A stretch of 37,240 nt of DNA from an uncultured Lachnospiraceae bacterium (GCA_944375815.1 CALWBA010000164.1:1-37240); one strand, 5' to 3'. Positions 24,573 to 33,220 are shown, counted from the stretch's first letter. Numbers and translations: made by a program. Notes: generated by a model not told the origin, from the sequence alone.

Positions 24573-24601
24573 AGTATATAGTTTTAAAAACTATTTGTAA
24601 A
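24573..24601 (-). promoter_or_regulatory. Promoter of the DUF1836 gene
   Basis: Minus strand -35 TTTACA (24601-24596), a 17-base spacer and -10 TATACT (24578-24573), about 18 bases before the ATG at 24555, so the leader is very short. The spacer contains the palindrome AGTTTTTAAAAACT (24580-24593), a possible operator. Confidence 0.75.
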
Positions 24602-24626
24602 CCAAAAAGTAAAAATATTTGCAGAA

Positions 24627-24655
24627 TTGACTTCATCTGCAACACCACTTATAAT
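24627..24655 (+). promoter_or_regulatory. Promoter of pcrA
   Basis: -35 TTGACT (24627-24632), a 17-base spacer and a consensus -10 TATAAT (24650-24655), about 40 bases before ATG 24695. It is divergent from the DUF1836 promoter, with -35 boxes only 25 bases apart. Confidence 0.85.
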
Positions 24656-24694
24656 AAGGGAACACGGACATATGGAATAACAGGAGAATAGGAT

Positions 24695-26920
24695 ATGAAT
24701 TTATATGAAGGAATGAATCCACAGCAGCAGGAGGCGGTGGAGCATACGGAAGGACCGCTGCTTCTGCTTGCGGGCGCAGGCTCGGGAAAGACCCGTGTGC
24801 TGACGCACAGGATTGCATATCTGATAGAACATAATGGAGTGGCGCCGTGGAATATCATGGCGATCACATTTACAAATAAGGCTGCGCAGGAGATGCGTGA
24901 GCGTGTGGACAAACTGCTTGAGTACGGTGCCGGCAGTGTATGGGTATCAACATTTCATTCTGCCTGCGTGCGCATTCTGCGCGGCTATATTGACAGGATC
25001 GGCTACAGCAACAATTTTTCCATCTATAAGCCGGAGGACCAGAAAACGCTGATGAAGGACGTTTTAAAGACTCTGGAGATGGATCCGAAAACGTATAAGG
25101 AGCGGGCAATGCTTGCGGAAATCTCGCGTGCCAAGAATGAAAACATCGATCCGGATCAGTTTGAAAAACAGGCAGGCGGCGAATGGGCGAGACGCAGAAC
25201 TGCAGAGGTTTACCGCGAATATCAGAAACAGTTAAGACAGAACAACGCCCTCGATTTTGATGATCTGCTGATGAAGACCGTGGAGCTGTTTGTGAAATGT
25301 CCGGATGTGCTTGAGTCATATCAGGAACGTCTGCGCTACATTATGGTGGATGAGTATCAGGACACGAATACCGTGCAGTTTAAACTGGTGAGCATGCTTG
25401 CCGGCCGCTACCGCAATCTCTGTGTTGTGGGTGATGATGACCAGTCAATCTACCGTTTTCGGGGAGCAAACATTCAGAATATATTAAGCTTTGAGAAGGT
25501 GTTTCCGGATGCCAGGGTCATCAAGCTGGAGCAGAACTACCGTTCAACAAAAAACATATTAAACGCTGCAAACGGAGTGATTTCTCACAACGCAGGCAGA
25601 AAGGAGAAGTCGCTCTGGACAGAGAATGAACAGGGAGATAAGATTGATTTCTGCCAGTTCTACAATGGGTTTGAGGAGGCGGAATATATCACCGGCGATA
25701 TAGCGAAGCAGGTGCGTGAGGGAAAGTGCAGTTATAAAGACTGCGAAGTGCTCTACCGCACGAACGCGCAGTCGCGTCTGTTTGAAGAGAAGCTGCTGAT
25801 GGCGAATATCCCCTACCGTCTTGTGGGAGGCGTCAACTTCTACGACCGCAAGGAGATTAATGATCTGCTTGCTTACCTGAAGACTGTGGCCAACCCGAGT
25901 GATGATCTTGCGATCCGCAGAATTATCAATGTCCCCAAGCGCGGCATCGGTGCGACAACAATCAGCCGCGTAGCGGAGCATGCGCAGGAACAGGGAATCG
26001 GATTTTTTGACGCGCTCTGCGAAGCGCGGGAGATACCGGCGATCGGAAGAAGTCTTCCAAAACTGGAGAGTTTTGCGGAATTCATCCATGTACTCCGCAC
26101 GAGGTCGGAATATCTTTCCGTCAAAGAGCTGATGGATGAGATTATTGAGAAGACAGGTTATGTCAGAGAACTCCAGGAGGAGGGCACGGATGAAGCGCTC
26201 GGGCGCATCGAAAATATTGATGAATTTATCACGAAAATCGTAACGTATGAGGAAGAGAAACGGGCACTTGAGGAAAAACCCACGGTGGAAGGATTTTTAA
26301 GCGAGGTAGCTCTGGTTGCGGATATTGACTCGGTGGATTCCAACAATGATCGTGTGCTCTTAATGACACTGCACAGCGCAAAGGGACTCGAGTTTGAAAA
26401 TGTGTATATGGCAGGTATGGAGGACGGTATCTTTCCGAGTTATATGGCAATCAACGGCGAGGATGCGGACGGTCTGGAAGAAGAGCGCAGACTCTGCTAT
26501 GTGGGAATCACCCGTGCGATGAAGCATTTGACGCTTACTGCAGCGCAGCAGCGTATGATTCGCGGGGAAACGCAGTATAATAAGGTATCGAGATTTATCA
26601 GAGAAATTCCAAGAGAGCTGGTAGATCTGGGCCGCAGTGCGGATGCTCCCGCAAAAAAGGAGATCCCTCTGCCAAACACCTCTTTCATGCAGATGAAGCA
26701 GAATTTCAAAGCGCGCGCTTTTGACCCGCGCCAGTTTACAGTCAAAAAAGCGGATAAGCTGGACTACGAAGTGGGAGATACGGTACGCCACATCAAGTTC
26801 GGTGTCGGCATGGTGACCGCGATTGTGGAGGGCGGCAAGGACTACGAGGTAACCGTAGATTTTGAACGTGTCGGCGTCAAAAAAATGTTCGCTGCTTTTG
26901 CAAAGCTGAAGAAGATATAA
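24695..26920 (+). CDS. pcrA: ATP-dependent DNA helicase PcrA (UvrD/Rep family)
   Basis: 741 residues, the usual length. This 3'-5' SF1A helicase acts in repair, plasmid replication and removal of RNA polymerase or recombinase from DNA. Motifs: Q motif with NPQQQEAV, Walker A AGAGSGKT (26-33), motif Ia TFTNKAA, motif II VDEYQDTN (218-225), motif III GDDDQSIYRFRGA (246-258), motif IV LEQNYRST, motif V TLHSAKGLEFENV and motif VI RRLCYVGITRA. The C-terminal end (VGDTVRHIKFGVGMVT...) is the Tudor-like domain that binds RNA polymerase in PcrA. The gene starts after AGGAGAAT. Confidence 0.97.
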   Translation: MNLYEGMNPQQQEAVEHTEGPLLLLAGAGSGKTRVLTHRIAYLIEHNGVAPWNIMAITFTNKAAQEMRERVDKLLEYGAGSVWVSTFHSACVRILRGYIDRIGYSNNFSIYKPEDQKTLMKDVLKTLEMDPKTYKERAMLAEISRAKNENIDPDQFEKQAGGEWARRRTAEVYREYQKQLRQNNALDFDDLLMKTVELFVKCPDVLESYQERLRYIMVDEYQDTNTVQFKLVSMLAGRYRNLCVVGDDDQSIYRFRGANIQNILSFEKVFPDARVIKLEQNYRSTKNILNAANGVISHNAGRKEKSLWTENEQGDKIDFCQFYNGFEEAEYITGDIAKQVREGKCSYKDCEVLYRTNAQSRLFEEKLLMANIPYRLVGGVNFYDRKEINDLLAYLKTVANPSDDLAIRRIINVPKRGIGATTISRVAEHAQEQGIGFFDALCEAREIPAIGRSLPKLESFAEFIHVLRTRSEYLSVKELMDEIIEKTGYVRELQEEGTDEALGRIENIDEFITKIVTYEEEKRALEEKPTVEGFLSEVALVADIDSVDSNNDRVLLMTLHSAKGLEFENVYMAGMEDGIFPSYMAINGEDADGLEEERRLCYVGITRAMKHLTLTAAQQRMIRGETQYNKVSRFIREIPRELVDLGRSADAPAKKEIPLPNTSFMQMKQNFKARAFDPRQFTVKKADKLDYEVGDTVRHIKFGVGMVTAIVEGGKDYEVTVDFERVGVKKMFAAFAKLKKI

Positions 26921-27003
26921 ATTCGAAAATTTGAAGAAACTGTGGTAATGTACTGGAAAAGGTGGTATAATCTTACTAACGAACGTAAAGGATGGTGACC
27001 TGT

Positions 27004-27234
27004 ATGAATAAGATCGATGAGCTTGTTGATTTACTGAAGACTAAGACAAAAGAGGAAGAAAAAGGAAAGAACACACTCCTCTGGGTACTTGCAATCGTAG
27101 GTGCAGTCGCAGCGGTGGCAGGAATTGCCTATGCGGTATACCGTTTCTTCACGCCGGATTATCTGGAAGATTTTGAAGACGACTTCGACGATGATTTTGA
27201 TGACTATTTCGAAGACGAGGATGAAGAGGAGTAA
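27004..27234 (+). CDS. Small single-pass membrane protein with an acidic tail
   Basis: 76 residues from ATG 27004, with AAAGGATGG upstream; an in-frame ATG at 26992 sits on that site. A charged N-terminus (KIDELVDLLKTKTKEEEKGK) leads to one membrane segment at about residues 25-47 (LLWVLAIVGAVAAVAGIAYAVY). The last 25 residues are almost all Asp, Glu, Phe and Tyr. No Cys or catalytic motif. I do not recognise a named family. It has a TATAAT at 26966-26971 with a poor -35 and ends before a strong terminator, so it is probably expressed alone or with pcrA. The Lys-rich N-terminus suggests the acidic tail faces outward, but this is uncertain. Confidence 0.75.
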   Translation: MNKIDELVDLLKTKTKEEEKGKNTLLWVLAIVGAVAAVAGIAYAVYRFFTPDYLEDFEDDFDDDFDDYFEDEDEEE

Positions 27235-27261
27235 GAAACCAGGATCCTTGGAGCGAAAGTA

Positions 27262-27297
27262 AAAGCTCCGGTGCACAGTGTACACCGGAGCTTTTTT
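27262..27297 (+). terminator. Rho-independent terminator before the MATE gene
   Basis: Twelve perfect pairs, AAAGCTCCGGTG (27262-27273) with CACCGGAGCTTT (27283-27294), then further T. It lies 28 bases after the small membrane protein gene and 17 bases before the MATE start. Confidence 0.92.
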
Positions 27298-27313
27298 CTG
27301 AGAGAAACAGATT

Positions 27314-28672
27314 ATGGCTAAAGTAAAGAATATGACAGAGGGCTCGCCGGGAAAACTGATTTTCCTGTTTGCGATCCCTCTGATGATTGGAAACATTTTT
27401 CAGCAGCTCTATATCATGGTAGACACAATGGTTGTGGGGCAGGGAGTCGGCGTGAAGGCTCTTGCCTCTCTGGGAGCTGCAGACTGGTTAAACTGGATGT
27501 TCCTGGGAATGATGACAGGCATCACACAGGGCTTTTCCATTCTTTTTGCCCAGTTTTACGGAGCGGGAGATAAATCCTCACTTAAGAAAGCCGTGGGCAA
27601 CTCACTGCTGCTCTCTGTGGGCTTTGGAGCAGTGCTGCTGCTTGCCGGAGAAGGCGGTCTGCGGCTGTTTCTCAGGATCCTGGATACGCCTGCAGATATC
27701 ATAGAAGGATCAGAGATATATCTGCGGGTGGCATTTGCCGGGATACCCGTGATTCTGGGCTACAACCTGCTCGCCGCAATGCTGCGGGCGCTTGGCGACA
27801 GCAGGACGCCCCTGTATGCAATGGTTGCGGCAGCGCTTGTAAATGTGGTGCTGGATCTGCTGTTTGTGATTGGTTTTCACTGGGGAATCGCGGGTGCAGC
27901 GTTCGCTACGGTTCTTGCCCAGTGCATTTCCATGGTGATCTGCCTGTATGCAGTCCTGAAACTTGAGTGGCTGCATCCTCAAAGAGAGGACTTTAAGCCC
28001 GATCTGTCCATGATGCGCCGCCTGATTGTGCTGGGAATCCCGGTGATGTTCCAGAACTGTGTGATTGCCGTAGGCGGCATGGTGGTACAGAACGTGGTAA
28101 ACGGATTTGGATTCATTTTTGTCGCAGGATTTACGGCTACCAATAAATTATATGGATTGCTGGAGACAGCATCTATTTCCTTCGGATTTTCCATAACAAC
28201 GTTCGCAGGTCAGAACATGGGAGCCGGACTGTACGGAAGAATCCGAAAAGGAACGCGTGCTGCCGCTGCAATGGCAGTATTGACATCCGTGGCTATATCC
28301 GCTGTCATGCTGATGTTCGGAAAGCCGATCCTGGGACTCTTTGTCTCCGGGGATGCGGATCAGAAGGCGGAAGTACTTGCGGTAGCTTACAAATATCTCG
28401 CGGTAATGAGCGTGACGCTGGCGGCACTTTATCTGCTGCATCTGATGCGCGGCGTACTGCAGGGCATTGGAAATGCAGTGCTGCCGATGGCAGCAGGTAT
28501 TATGGAATTTATGATGCGCGTCTGTGCGGCACTTCTGCTGCCCCGGTTTATGAGCAGCAATGGGATTTTCTATGCGGAGCCGCTCGCATGGTTCGGAGCG
28601 CTGGCGGTTCTGATACCGTCGTATTTTATAATCATGAGAAAATATCATGCGGAGGAATCCGCAGCATCATAG
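27314..28672 (+). CDS. MATE family efflux transporter
   Basis: 452 residues with 12 predicted membrane segments in two similar halves. The opening MTEGSPGKLIFLFAIPLMIGNIFQQLY and the following VDTMVVGQGVGVKALASLGA are split signatures of the MATE multidrug or small-molecule antiporters. Members use sodium or proton gradients; the substrate here is not predictable. The ribosome site is weak (GAGAGAAA), and the start lies just after a terminator, so the promoter is unclear. It is followed by the rRNA methyltransferase gene 19 bases later, probably in one transcript. Confidence 0.92.
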   Translation: MAKVKNMTEGSPGKLIFLFAIPLMIGNIFQQLYIMVDTMVVGQGVGVKALASLGAADWLNWMFLGMMTGITQGFSILFAQFYGAGDKSSLKKAVGNSLLLSVGFGAVLLLAGEGGLRLFLRILDTPADIIEGSEIYLRVAFAGIPVILGYNLLAAMLRALGDSRTPLYAMVAAALVNVVLDLLFVIGFHWGIAGAAFATVLAQCISMVICLYAVLKLEWLHPQREDFKPDLSMMRRLIVLGIPVMFQNCVIAVGGMVVQNVVNGFGFIFVAGFTATNKLYGLLETASISFGFSITTFAGQNMGAGLYGRIRKGTRAAAAMAVLTSVAISAVMLMFGKPILGLFVSGDADQKAEVLAVAYKYLAVMSVTLAALYLLHLMRGVLQGIGNAVLPMAAGIMEFMMRVCAALLLPRFMSSNGIFYAEPLAWFGALAVLIPSYFIIMRKYHAEESAAS

Positions 28673-28691
28673 AAAAGAAAGGATAAGATCT

Positions 28692-30071
28692 GTGAAAAAA
28701 GGAGAAATTTACGAGGGGATCATCGAGCGTGTGGATTTCCCGAATAAAGGAAGAATAAAGGTGGGAGAGGAGACCGTCACGGTCAAGAACGGAATCCCGG
28801 GACAGAAAGTCCGGTTTATGATCAATAAAAAACGAAGCGGCAGAGCAGAGGGAAGGCTCCTGGAGGTACTCGAGAAATCACCGCTTGAGACGAGAGAGCC
28901 TGTCTGTTCTGTATTTCCTGCGTGCGGCGGCTGTATGTATCAGACCATGCCGTATGAGGAACAGCTGAAGATGAAGGCAGATCAGGTGAAAAAACTTATT
29001 GATGATGCGCTTGAGGCAGGCGGACAGACATCCGGATACTGCTTTGAGGGGATCAAGGGAAGCCCCAGAGAATTTGCCTACCGCAATAAGATGGAATTTT
29101 CATTTGGCGATGCCTGCAAGGGCGGTGAGCTGACGCTGGGTCTTCACAAAAAAGGAAGCACCTATGATGTGCTGGACGCCTGCGACTGCAGACTGGTTCA
29201 CAAAGATATGACGGATATTCTGAGCTGCGTTCTTACATATTGCCGTGAACAGGGATTTACGTATTATCACAAGATGCAGCACACGGGTTATCTCCGTCAT
29301 CTGCTGCTGCGCCGCGGAAACACCACAGGAGAAATTCTCGTAAATCTTGTGACGACAAGCCAGGAAGATCCTGACCTTTCTGCATTGAAAGAGCGCCTGC
29401 TCGCGCTGCCTCTGGAGGGCAGAATTGTAGGAATTCTGCACATCATAAATGACAGCCTTTCAGACACGGTACAAAGTGACGAGACGAGAATTCTGTACGG
29501 ACAGGATTACTTCTATGAGGAGATTTTAGGTCTGAAGTTCAAGATTACTCCGTTCTCCTTTTTCCAGCCCAATTCCTACGCAGCAGAGGTGCTGTATGAA
29601 ACGGCAAGGGAATATATCGGAAACACAAAGGATATGACGGTATTCGATCTGTACAGCGGAACAGGAACCATTTCGCAGATTCTTGCCAAAGTGGCAAAAA
29701 AAGTAATAGGTGTCGAGATTGTGGAGGAAGCAGTGCACGCAGCAGCACAGAATGCAGCGCTGAACGGGATTGAAAACTGTGAATTCATTGCCGGAGATGT
29801 CCTGAAGGTTATAGACGATATTCAGGAGAAACCTGACTTTATTGTGCTGGACCCGCCCAGAGATGGAATTCATCCGAAGGCACTGCCGAAGATTCTGAGA
29901 TACGGGGTGGATCGGATGGTATATATATCATGTAAACCCACAAGTCTTGCCAGAGATCTGGGAACGTTTCTGCACATGGGATATCAGGTGGAAAAAGTCT
30001 GCTGCATTGATCAATTCTGTCATACGGTGCATGTGGAGACCTGTGTATTATTACAAAAGCGAGCTATGTAG
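28692..30071 (+). CDS. rlmD: 23S rRNA (uracil-C5)-methyltransferase, RlmD/RlmCD-type (GTG start)
   Basis: 459 residues from GTG 28692, eight bases after AAAGGA; the ATG at 28647 is inside the MATE gene. A TRAM domain (about 1-60) binds RNA. An iron-sulfur cluster site follows, CSVFPACGGC (Cys72, Cys78, Cys81, plus a Cys in DACDCRL). The SAM-dependent catalytic domain has QPNSYAAEVLY, FDLYSGTGTISQILA, IVLDPPRDG and the nucleophile in YISCKPTSLARDL. Firmicutes often have RlmCD, which makes both m5U747 and m5U1939, so the exact site cannot be fixed. Confidence 0.9.
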   Translation: MKKGEIYEGIIERVDFPNKGRIKVGEETVTVKNGIPGQKVRFMINKKRSGRAEGRLLEVLEKSPLETREPVCSVFPACGGCMYQTMPYEEQLKMKADQVKKLIDDALEAGGQTSGYCFEGIKGSPREFAYRNKMEFSFGDACKGGELTLGLHKKGSTYDVLDACDCRLVHKDMTDILSCVLTYCREQGFTYYHKMQHTGYLRHLLLRRGNTTGEILVNLVTTSQEDPDLSALKERLLALPLEGRIVGILHIINDSLSDTVQSDETRILYGQDYFYEEILGLKFKITPFSFFQPNSYAAEVLYETAREYIGNTKDMTVFDLYSGTGTISQILAKVAKKVIGVEIVEEAVHAAAQNAALNGIENCEFIAGDVLKVIDDIQEKPDFIVLDPPRDGIHPKALPKILRYGVDRMVYISCKPTSLARDLGTFLHMGYQVEKVCCIDQFCHTVHVETCVLLQKRAM

Positions 30072-30195
30072 AAATTCTTGAACTTACGCACTTTACAGAC
30101 TTTTTCAGTTCCCGTCAAGTGAGTGAAAATACGGGGAGCACAAAAAATCGTGAATTATGAAAGTGAATAGAGAGCTATCAATTTATTGATAAAAG

Positions 30196-30230
30196 ATAGG
30201 GATACTTACAGCAGAGTGTCCCTATTTTTT
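30196..30230 (+). terminator. Rho-independent terminator
   Basis: ATAGGGATACT (30196-30206) pairs with AGTGTCCCTAT (30215-30225) with one G-T pair, followed by T tract to 30230. It lies 125 bases after rlmD; no gene is seen between them, so it may end the rlmD transcript or belong to a lost gene. Confidence 0.85.
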
Positions 30231-30250
30231 ATATAAAAAAAACAAGGAAA

Positions 30251-30267
30251 ATGGTAAATTTTACCAT
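30251..30267. promoter_or_regulatory. Perfect 17-base palindrome, candidate operator
   Basis: ATGGTAAA-T-TTTACCAT reads the same on both strands around the central base. Directly after it comes ACCATTTTAAAAATG. The half-site ATGGTAAA recurs at 31451-31458, between lysR and the importer genes. Such a dyad fits a protein binding site, but there is no gene start within 280 bases except lysR. Confidence 0.5.
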
Positions 30268-30416
30268 ACCATTTTAAAAATGTCCGTGTCAGGATTCATA
30301 TCACAACATCGCTATTCTGATCTGGTGATGATAAAAATATTGTCAATATAATGAACCGAGAGAATAGTAATGCATGAGCATGAAATCTGTACCAAGTGAA
30401 AGAAAGTGTTTTACGA

Positions 30417-30445
30417 TTGATTTTTAGTTTTCGATAAATTATAAT
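30417..30445 (+). promoter_or_regulatory. Promoter of the lysR-type gene
   Basis: -35 TTGATT (30417-30422), a 17-base spacer and consensus -10 TATAAT (30440-30445). This gives a leader of about 80 bases before ATG 30534. Confidence 0.78.
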
Positions 30446-30533
30446 AATTAGGCACAACTAACTGATGGCGTTGATTTTTATTCACTAAATGAGTGATGAA
30501 AGAACAGGACACTGGAAAATAAAGGAGACTTTT

Positions 30534-31436
30534 ATGGATATCAAACAACTGGAATTTTTTGTTATAGCCTGTGAGAGAGGAAGTTTATCTAAGGCAGCTG
30601 CCTGTATGTATACGTCACAACCAAATGTCAGTAAAACAATCCGCTCTTTGGAGTATGAATTGGGAAGACCTCTGCTCAAACGCAGTGGAAAGGGGGTTTC
30701 TCCTACTGTTTATGGGGAAACGGTTTTAGAGTACGCAAGGATGATTTTGAAAGCTACAGCAACGATTTCATCTTTATCCGTTCCAGATGTAAAAAACAGT
30801 ATTCGTATATCTACATATCCCAGTAATATGCTTGCGAGATTATTGACTGATTTTTATATAGAATGGGGACATCTGTTTTCGATCGAGCATCACGAAGGAA
30901 CGGTAGAGGATATAACAGATCAGGTTCATCAAGGAATTTCTGAGATTGGAGTTGTATATGTGGCTCAACATCAGGTTCAAACATTTCAGCACATTCTGTC
31001 GCATAAAAATTTAGAGTTTGTTCCACTGAAAACCAAGAAGATTTGCTTGTATGTAGGAAAAAATCACCCATTATATCAAGAAGAAAGTGTAGAATTTTCG
31101 GCTCTTCACTCTTTGAAGTTTGTTCGGGGAGTAAGAGATTTTTTTTCTATGGAACATCATTTAGAAACTGTCAGTATGGGAATTATTGATACAAAAAAAC
31201 TTAATCATGTAGTATACAGCAACAGCGATCACTTGACGATTAATTTGTTACTCTATACGGATGTATGCAGTTTAGGATTGGATTTTATGCATGGGCCATA
31301 CTCCCAATATCAAGTAAAGGCTTTATCAATTGATGGATGCGAGCCGTTTTTACAAATAGGTTATGTAAGAGACCCGGAACGTACACTTTCAGAACAGGCA
31401 AAGTGGATTATTGATAAATTTCAGTTAATGTTATAA
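30534..31436 (+). CDS. LysR-family transcriptional regulator
   Basis: 300 residues, normal length, from ATG 30534 with AAAGGAGA seven bases upstream; an in-frame ATG at 30489 has no site. The helix-turn-helix domain (1-60) reads MDIKQLEFFVIACERGSL, then SKAAACMYTSQPNVSKTIRSLE. The effector domain (about 88-295) has the periplasmic-binding-protein-like fold of LysR proteins. It points the same way as the importer operon 111 bases downstream, so it probably controls that operon. The effector may relate to the imported ligand. It is more AT-rich than the genes left of 30 kb. Confidence 0.9.
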   Translation: MDIKQLEFFVIACERGSLSKAAACMYTSQPNVSKTIRSLEYELGRPLLKRSGKGVSPTVYGETVLEYARMILKATATISSLSVPDVKNSIRISTYPSNMLARLLTDFYIEWGHLFSIEHHEGTVEDITDQVHQGISEIGVVYVAQHQVQTFQHILSHKNLEFVPLKTKKICLYVGKNHPLYQEESVEFSALHSLKFVRGVRDFFSMEHHLETVSMGIIDTKKLNHVVYSNSDHLTINLLLYTDVCSLGLDFMHGPYSQYQVKALSIDGCEPFLQIGYVRDPERTLSEQAKWIIDKFQLML

Positions 31437-31465
31437 CAATTTGTTATAGAATGGTAAAACAAAAT

Positions 31466-31500
31466 ACTAACTAGTAAGTGATGACTAACCCATGTATAAT
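31466..31500 (+). promoter_or_regulatory. Probable promoter and LysR operator of the importer operon
   Basis: An imperfect palindrome ACTAACTAGTAAGT (31466-31479) contains a T-N11-A arrangement. A consensus -10 TATAAT follows at 31495-31500 with a poor -35 (TAGTAA) 17 bases before it, overlapping the palindrome. A weak -35 overlapped by a dyad is what an activator-dependent promoter looks like. ATGGTAAA at 31451-31458 lies just upstream. Confidence 0.5.
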
Positions 31501-31547
31501 ACTTGTTGTTGATGCAAGAAATAAATTACTGGAGGTAAACAGGTATT

Positions 31548-33158
31548 ATGAAAAAGAAAGTTTTTGTTTTGGCTATGAGCGGAGTATTAGCTATGGGCCT
31601 TATGGCAGGCTGCGGCAAAAATAAGGAGACATCATCCACAGCAACGGAATCTGTTACATCGTCCGAAAACCGAGATAATGAATTAGTATTTGTAAATTAT
31701 CGAGATATACGGGATTTGAATCCACATCTGTATGCAGGTGAAATGTACGCACAAAGTATTTTGTATGATACGCTTGTCAGCATTACTGAGGATGGATATG
31801 AAGGATGCCTAGCAGAAAGCTGGACAATCAGTGAAGACGGAAAAACATATACGTTTAAGATTCGTGAAGGTGTAACTTTTTCAGATGGAACAGTTTGTGA
31901 TGCAAACGCTATTTTAGCTAATTTCAATGCAATTATTGAAAATAAGGAACGTCACACCTGGCTGGAGATGATGAATCTTCTGGTAGGAGTATCGGCACCT
32001 GATGATCATACATTTGTCATTGAACTGAGTGAAGCTTATTACCCGATGCTTACTGAATTGGGATGCATCAGGCCATTTGCGATGATCTCACCGAACTGTA
32101 TGATTGATGGCAGTACGAAAGACGGAGTGGAGGGATATATAGGAACTGGTCCTTATATTCTTACCGATTTTGTAACAGATGAATATGCTGTTTTTGAGCG
32201 GAATGAAAACTATTGGGGAGAACTTCCTGAAATTGAAAAAATCACGGTAAAAGTAATTCCGGATAATCAAACACGTATTATGGCATTAGAATCCGGGGAA
32301 ATTGATCTGATTTTTGGAAAAAATATGTTGGATGCAGATGCGATCAGCCAGTATGTAGAGAGCGATGAATTTGAAGTGGCGTTGTCAGATCCTACATCCA
32401 CAAGACATATTGTATTAAATACCACTAATGATATTTTAAACGATACGTTGGTTCGTCAGGCATTGCAGCATGCAACAAACAGGGAAGCGATTTCTGAAGG
32501 AATCTTTTATGGCTTGGAAGAGCCGGCCGATACTCTTTATGCAACTACAGTTCCTTACTGTGATATAGACCTGGAGCCATATGAGTACAGTGCTGATACG
32601 GCATCTGCAATGCTGGAAGAAGCAGGCTGGACGATGGGAAGTAACGGTGTCCGAGAAAAAGATGGGAAAAAACTTGAATTGGATCTGCTTTATAATAGTG
32701 ACAGTGTAACAGAAAAAACCATTTCTGAATATTTACAGAGTGAGTATTTAAAACTGGGAATTTCCTTAAACATTCATGGCGAAGAAGAACAGTCTTATCG
32801 CGATAATATGAAGGCCGGAAATTTCGATATGGTATTTAACATCTGCTGGGGTATGCCTTATGATCCGCAGTCCTCTTTGGCGGCAATGCGGGCGCCGGTT
32901 TATGGCGATTATGCAGCGCAGCTTGGTCTGGCTGATAAAGAAGAAATCGATCAGGCAATTACCAGCATTCTGACTACGACAGATGAAACTGAGCGTCAGG
33001 AATTGTATGAATTTGTTCTTACCCGTCTGCATGAAGATGCAGTTTATATCCCATTAACATTTGAGTGTAATAAGGCACTTTATACAACGGATCTGGAGGG
33101 CGTTCATTTCGGAACAGATCAGTACGATGTTCCTTTTGCGGACATGTATTTTGAGTGA
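31548..33158 (+). CDS. nikA: NikA-like ABC transporter substrate-binding lipoprotein
   Basis: A 536-residue SBP_bac_5 lipoprotein; signal peptide and lipobox LMAGC, lipidated Cys22. It resembles E. coli NikA along its length: LNPHLYAGEMYAQS, RHTWLE, YYPMLTELG, NENYWGE, ADTLYATTVPY, WGMPYDP and TRLHEDAVYIP. Aligning by eye, NikA pocket residues Arg97, Trp100, Arg137, Trp398 and Tyr402 are kept as Arg135, Trp138, Arg175, Trp434 and Tyr438, whereas the nickel ligand His416 is replaced by Tyr452. Ligand could be a nickel or cobalt complex, another metallophore or a peptide. First gene of the importer operon, with TGGAGG upstream. Confidence 0.82.
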   Translation: MKKKVFVLAMSGVLAMGLMAGCGKNKETSSTATESVTSSENRDNELVFVNYRDIRDLNPHLYAGEMYAQSILYDTLVSITEDGYEGCLAESWTISEDGKTYTFKIREGVTFSDGTVCDANAILANFNAIIENKERHTWLEMMNLLVGVSAPDDHTFVIELSEAYYPMLTELGCIRPFAMISPNCMIDGSTKDGVEGYIGTGPYILTDFVTDEYAVFERNENYWGELPEIEKITVKVIPDNQTRIMALESGEIDLIFGKNMLDADAISQYVESDEFEVALSDPTSTRHIVLNTTNDILNDTLVRQALQHATNREAISEGIFYGLEEPADTLYATTVPYCDIDLEPYEYSADTASAMLEEAGWTMGSNGVREKDGKKLELDLLYNSDSVTEKTISEYLQSEYLKLGISLNIHGEEEQSYRDNMKAGNFDMVFNICWGMPYDPQSSLAAMRAPVYGDYAAQLGLADKEEIDQAITSILTTTDETERQELYEFVLTRLHEDAVYIPLTFECNKALYTTDLEGVHFGTDQYDVPFADMYFE

Positions 33159-33162
33159 TCGG

Positions 33163-33196
33163 AAAAGCCGTTTCTATTTGGAAACGGCTTTTTTAA
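33163..33196 (+). terminator. Intra-operon hairpin/terminator between nikA and nikB
   Basis: AAAAGCCGTTTC (33163-33174) pairs perfectly with GAAACGGCTTTT (33181-33192), with a six-base loop and six T at the end. It lies between the binding-protein gene and the permease genes. Partial termination or protection of the nikA transcript 3' end would give more binding protein than membrane complex. Confidence 0.8.
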
Positions 33197-33220
33197 AGAA
33201 GATAAGAAAGGAAAACAGCT

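Larger units (their letters stand above)
30072..30533 (+). other. Gene-free AT-rich interval of 462 bases before lysR
   Basis: No credible reading frame or RNA gene is seen here. It contains the terminator at 30196-30230, a perfect palindrome at 30251-30267 and the lysR promoter at 30417-30445. Composition drops to visibly more AT from here to the right window edge. Confidence 0.6.

Noticed and set aside
30072..30200. Possible gene remnant or small RNA after rlmD
   Set aside because: All frames are short and interrupted, with no recognisable motif. Only the terminator at 30196-30230 is clear.
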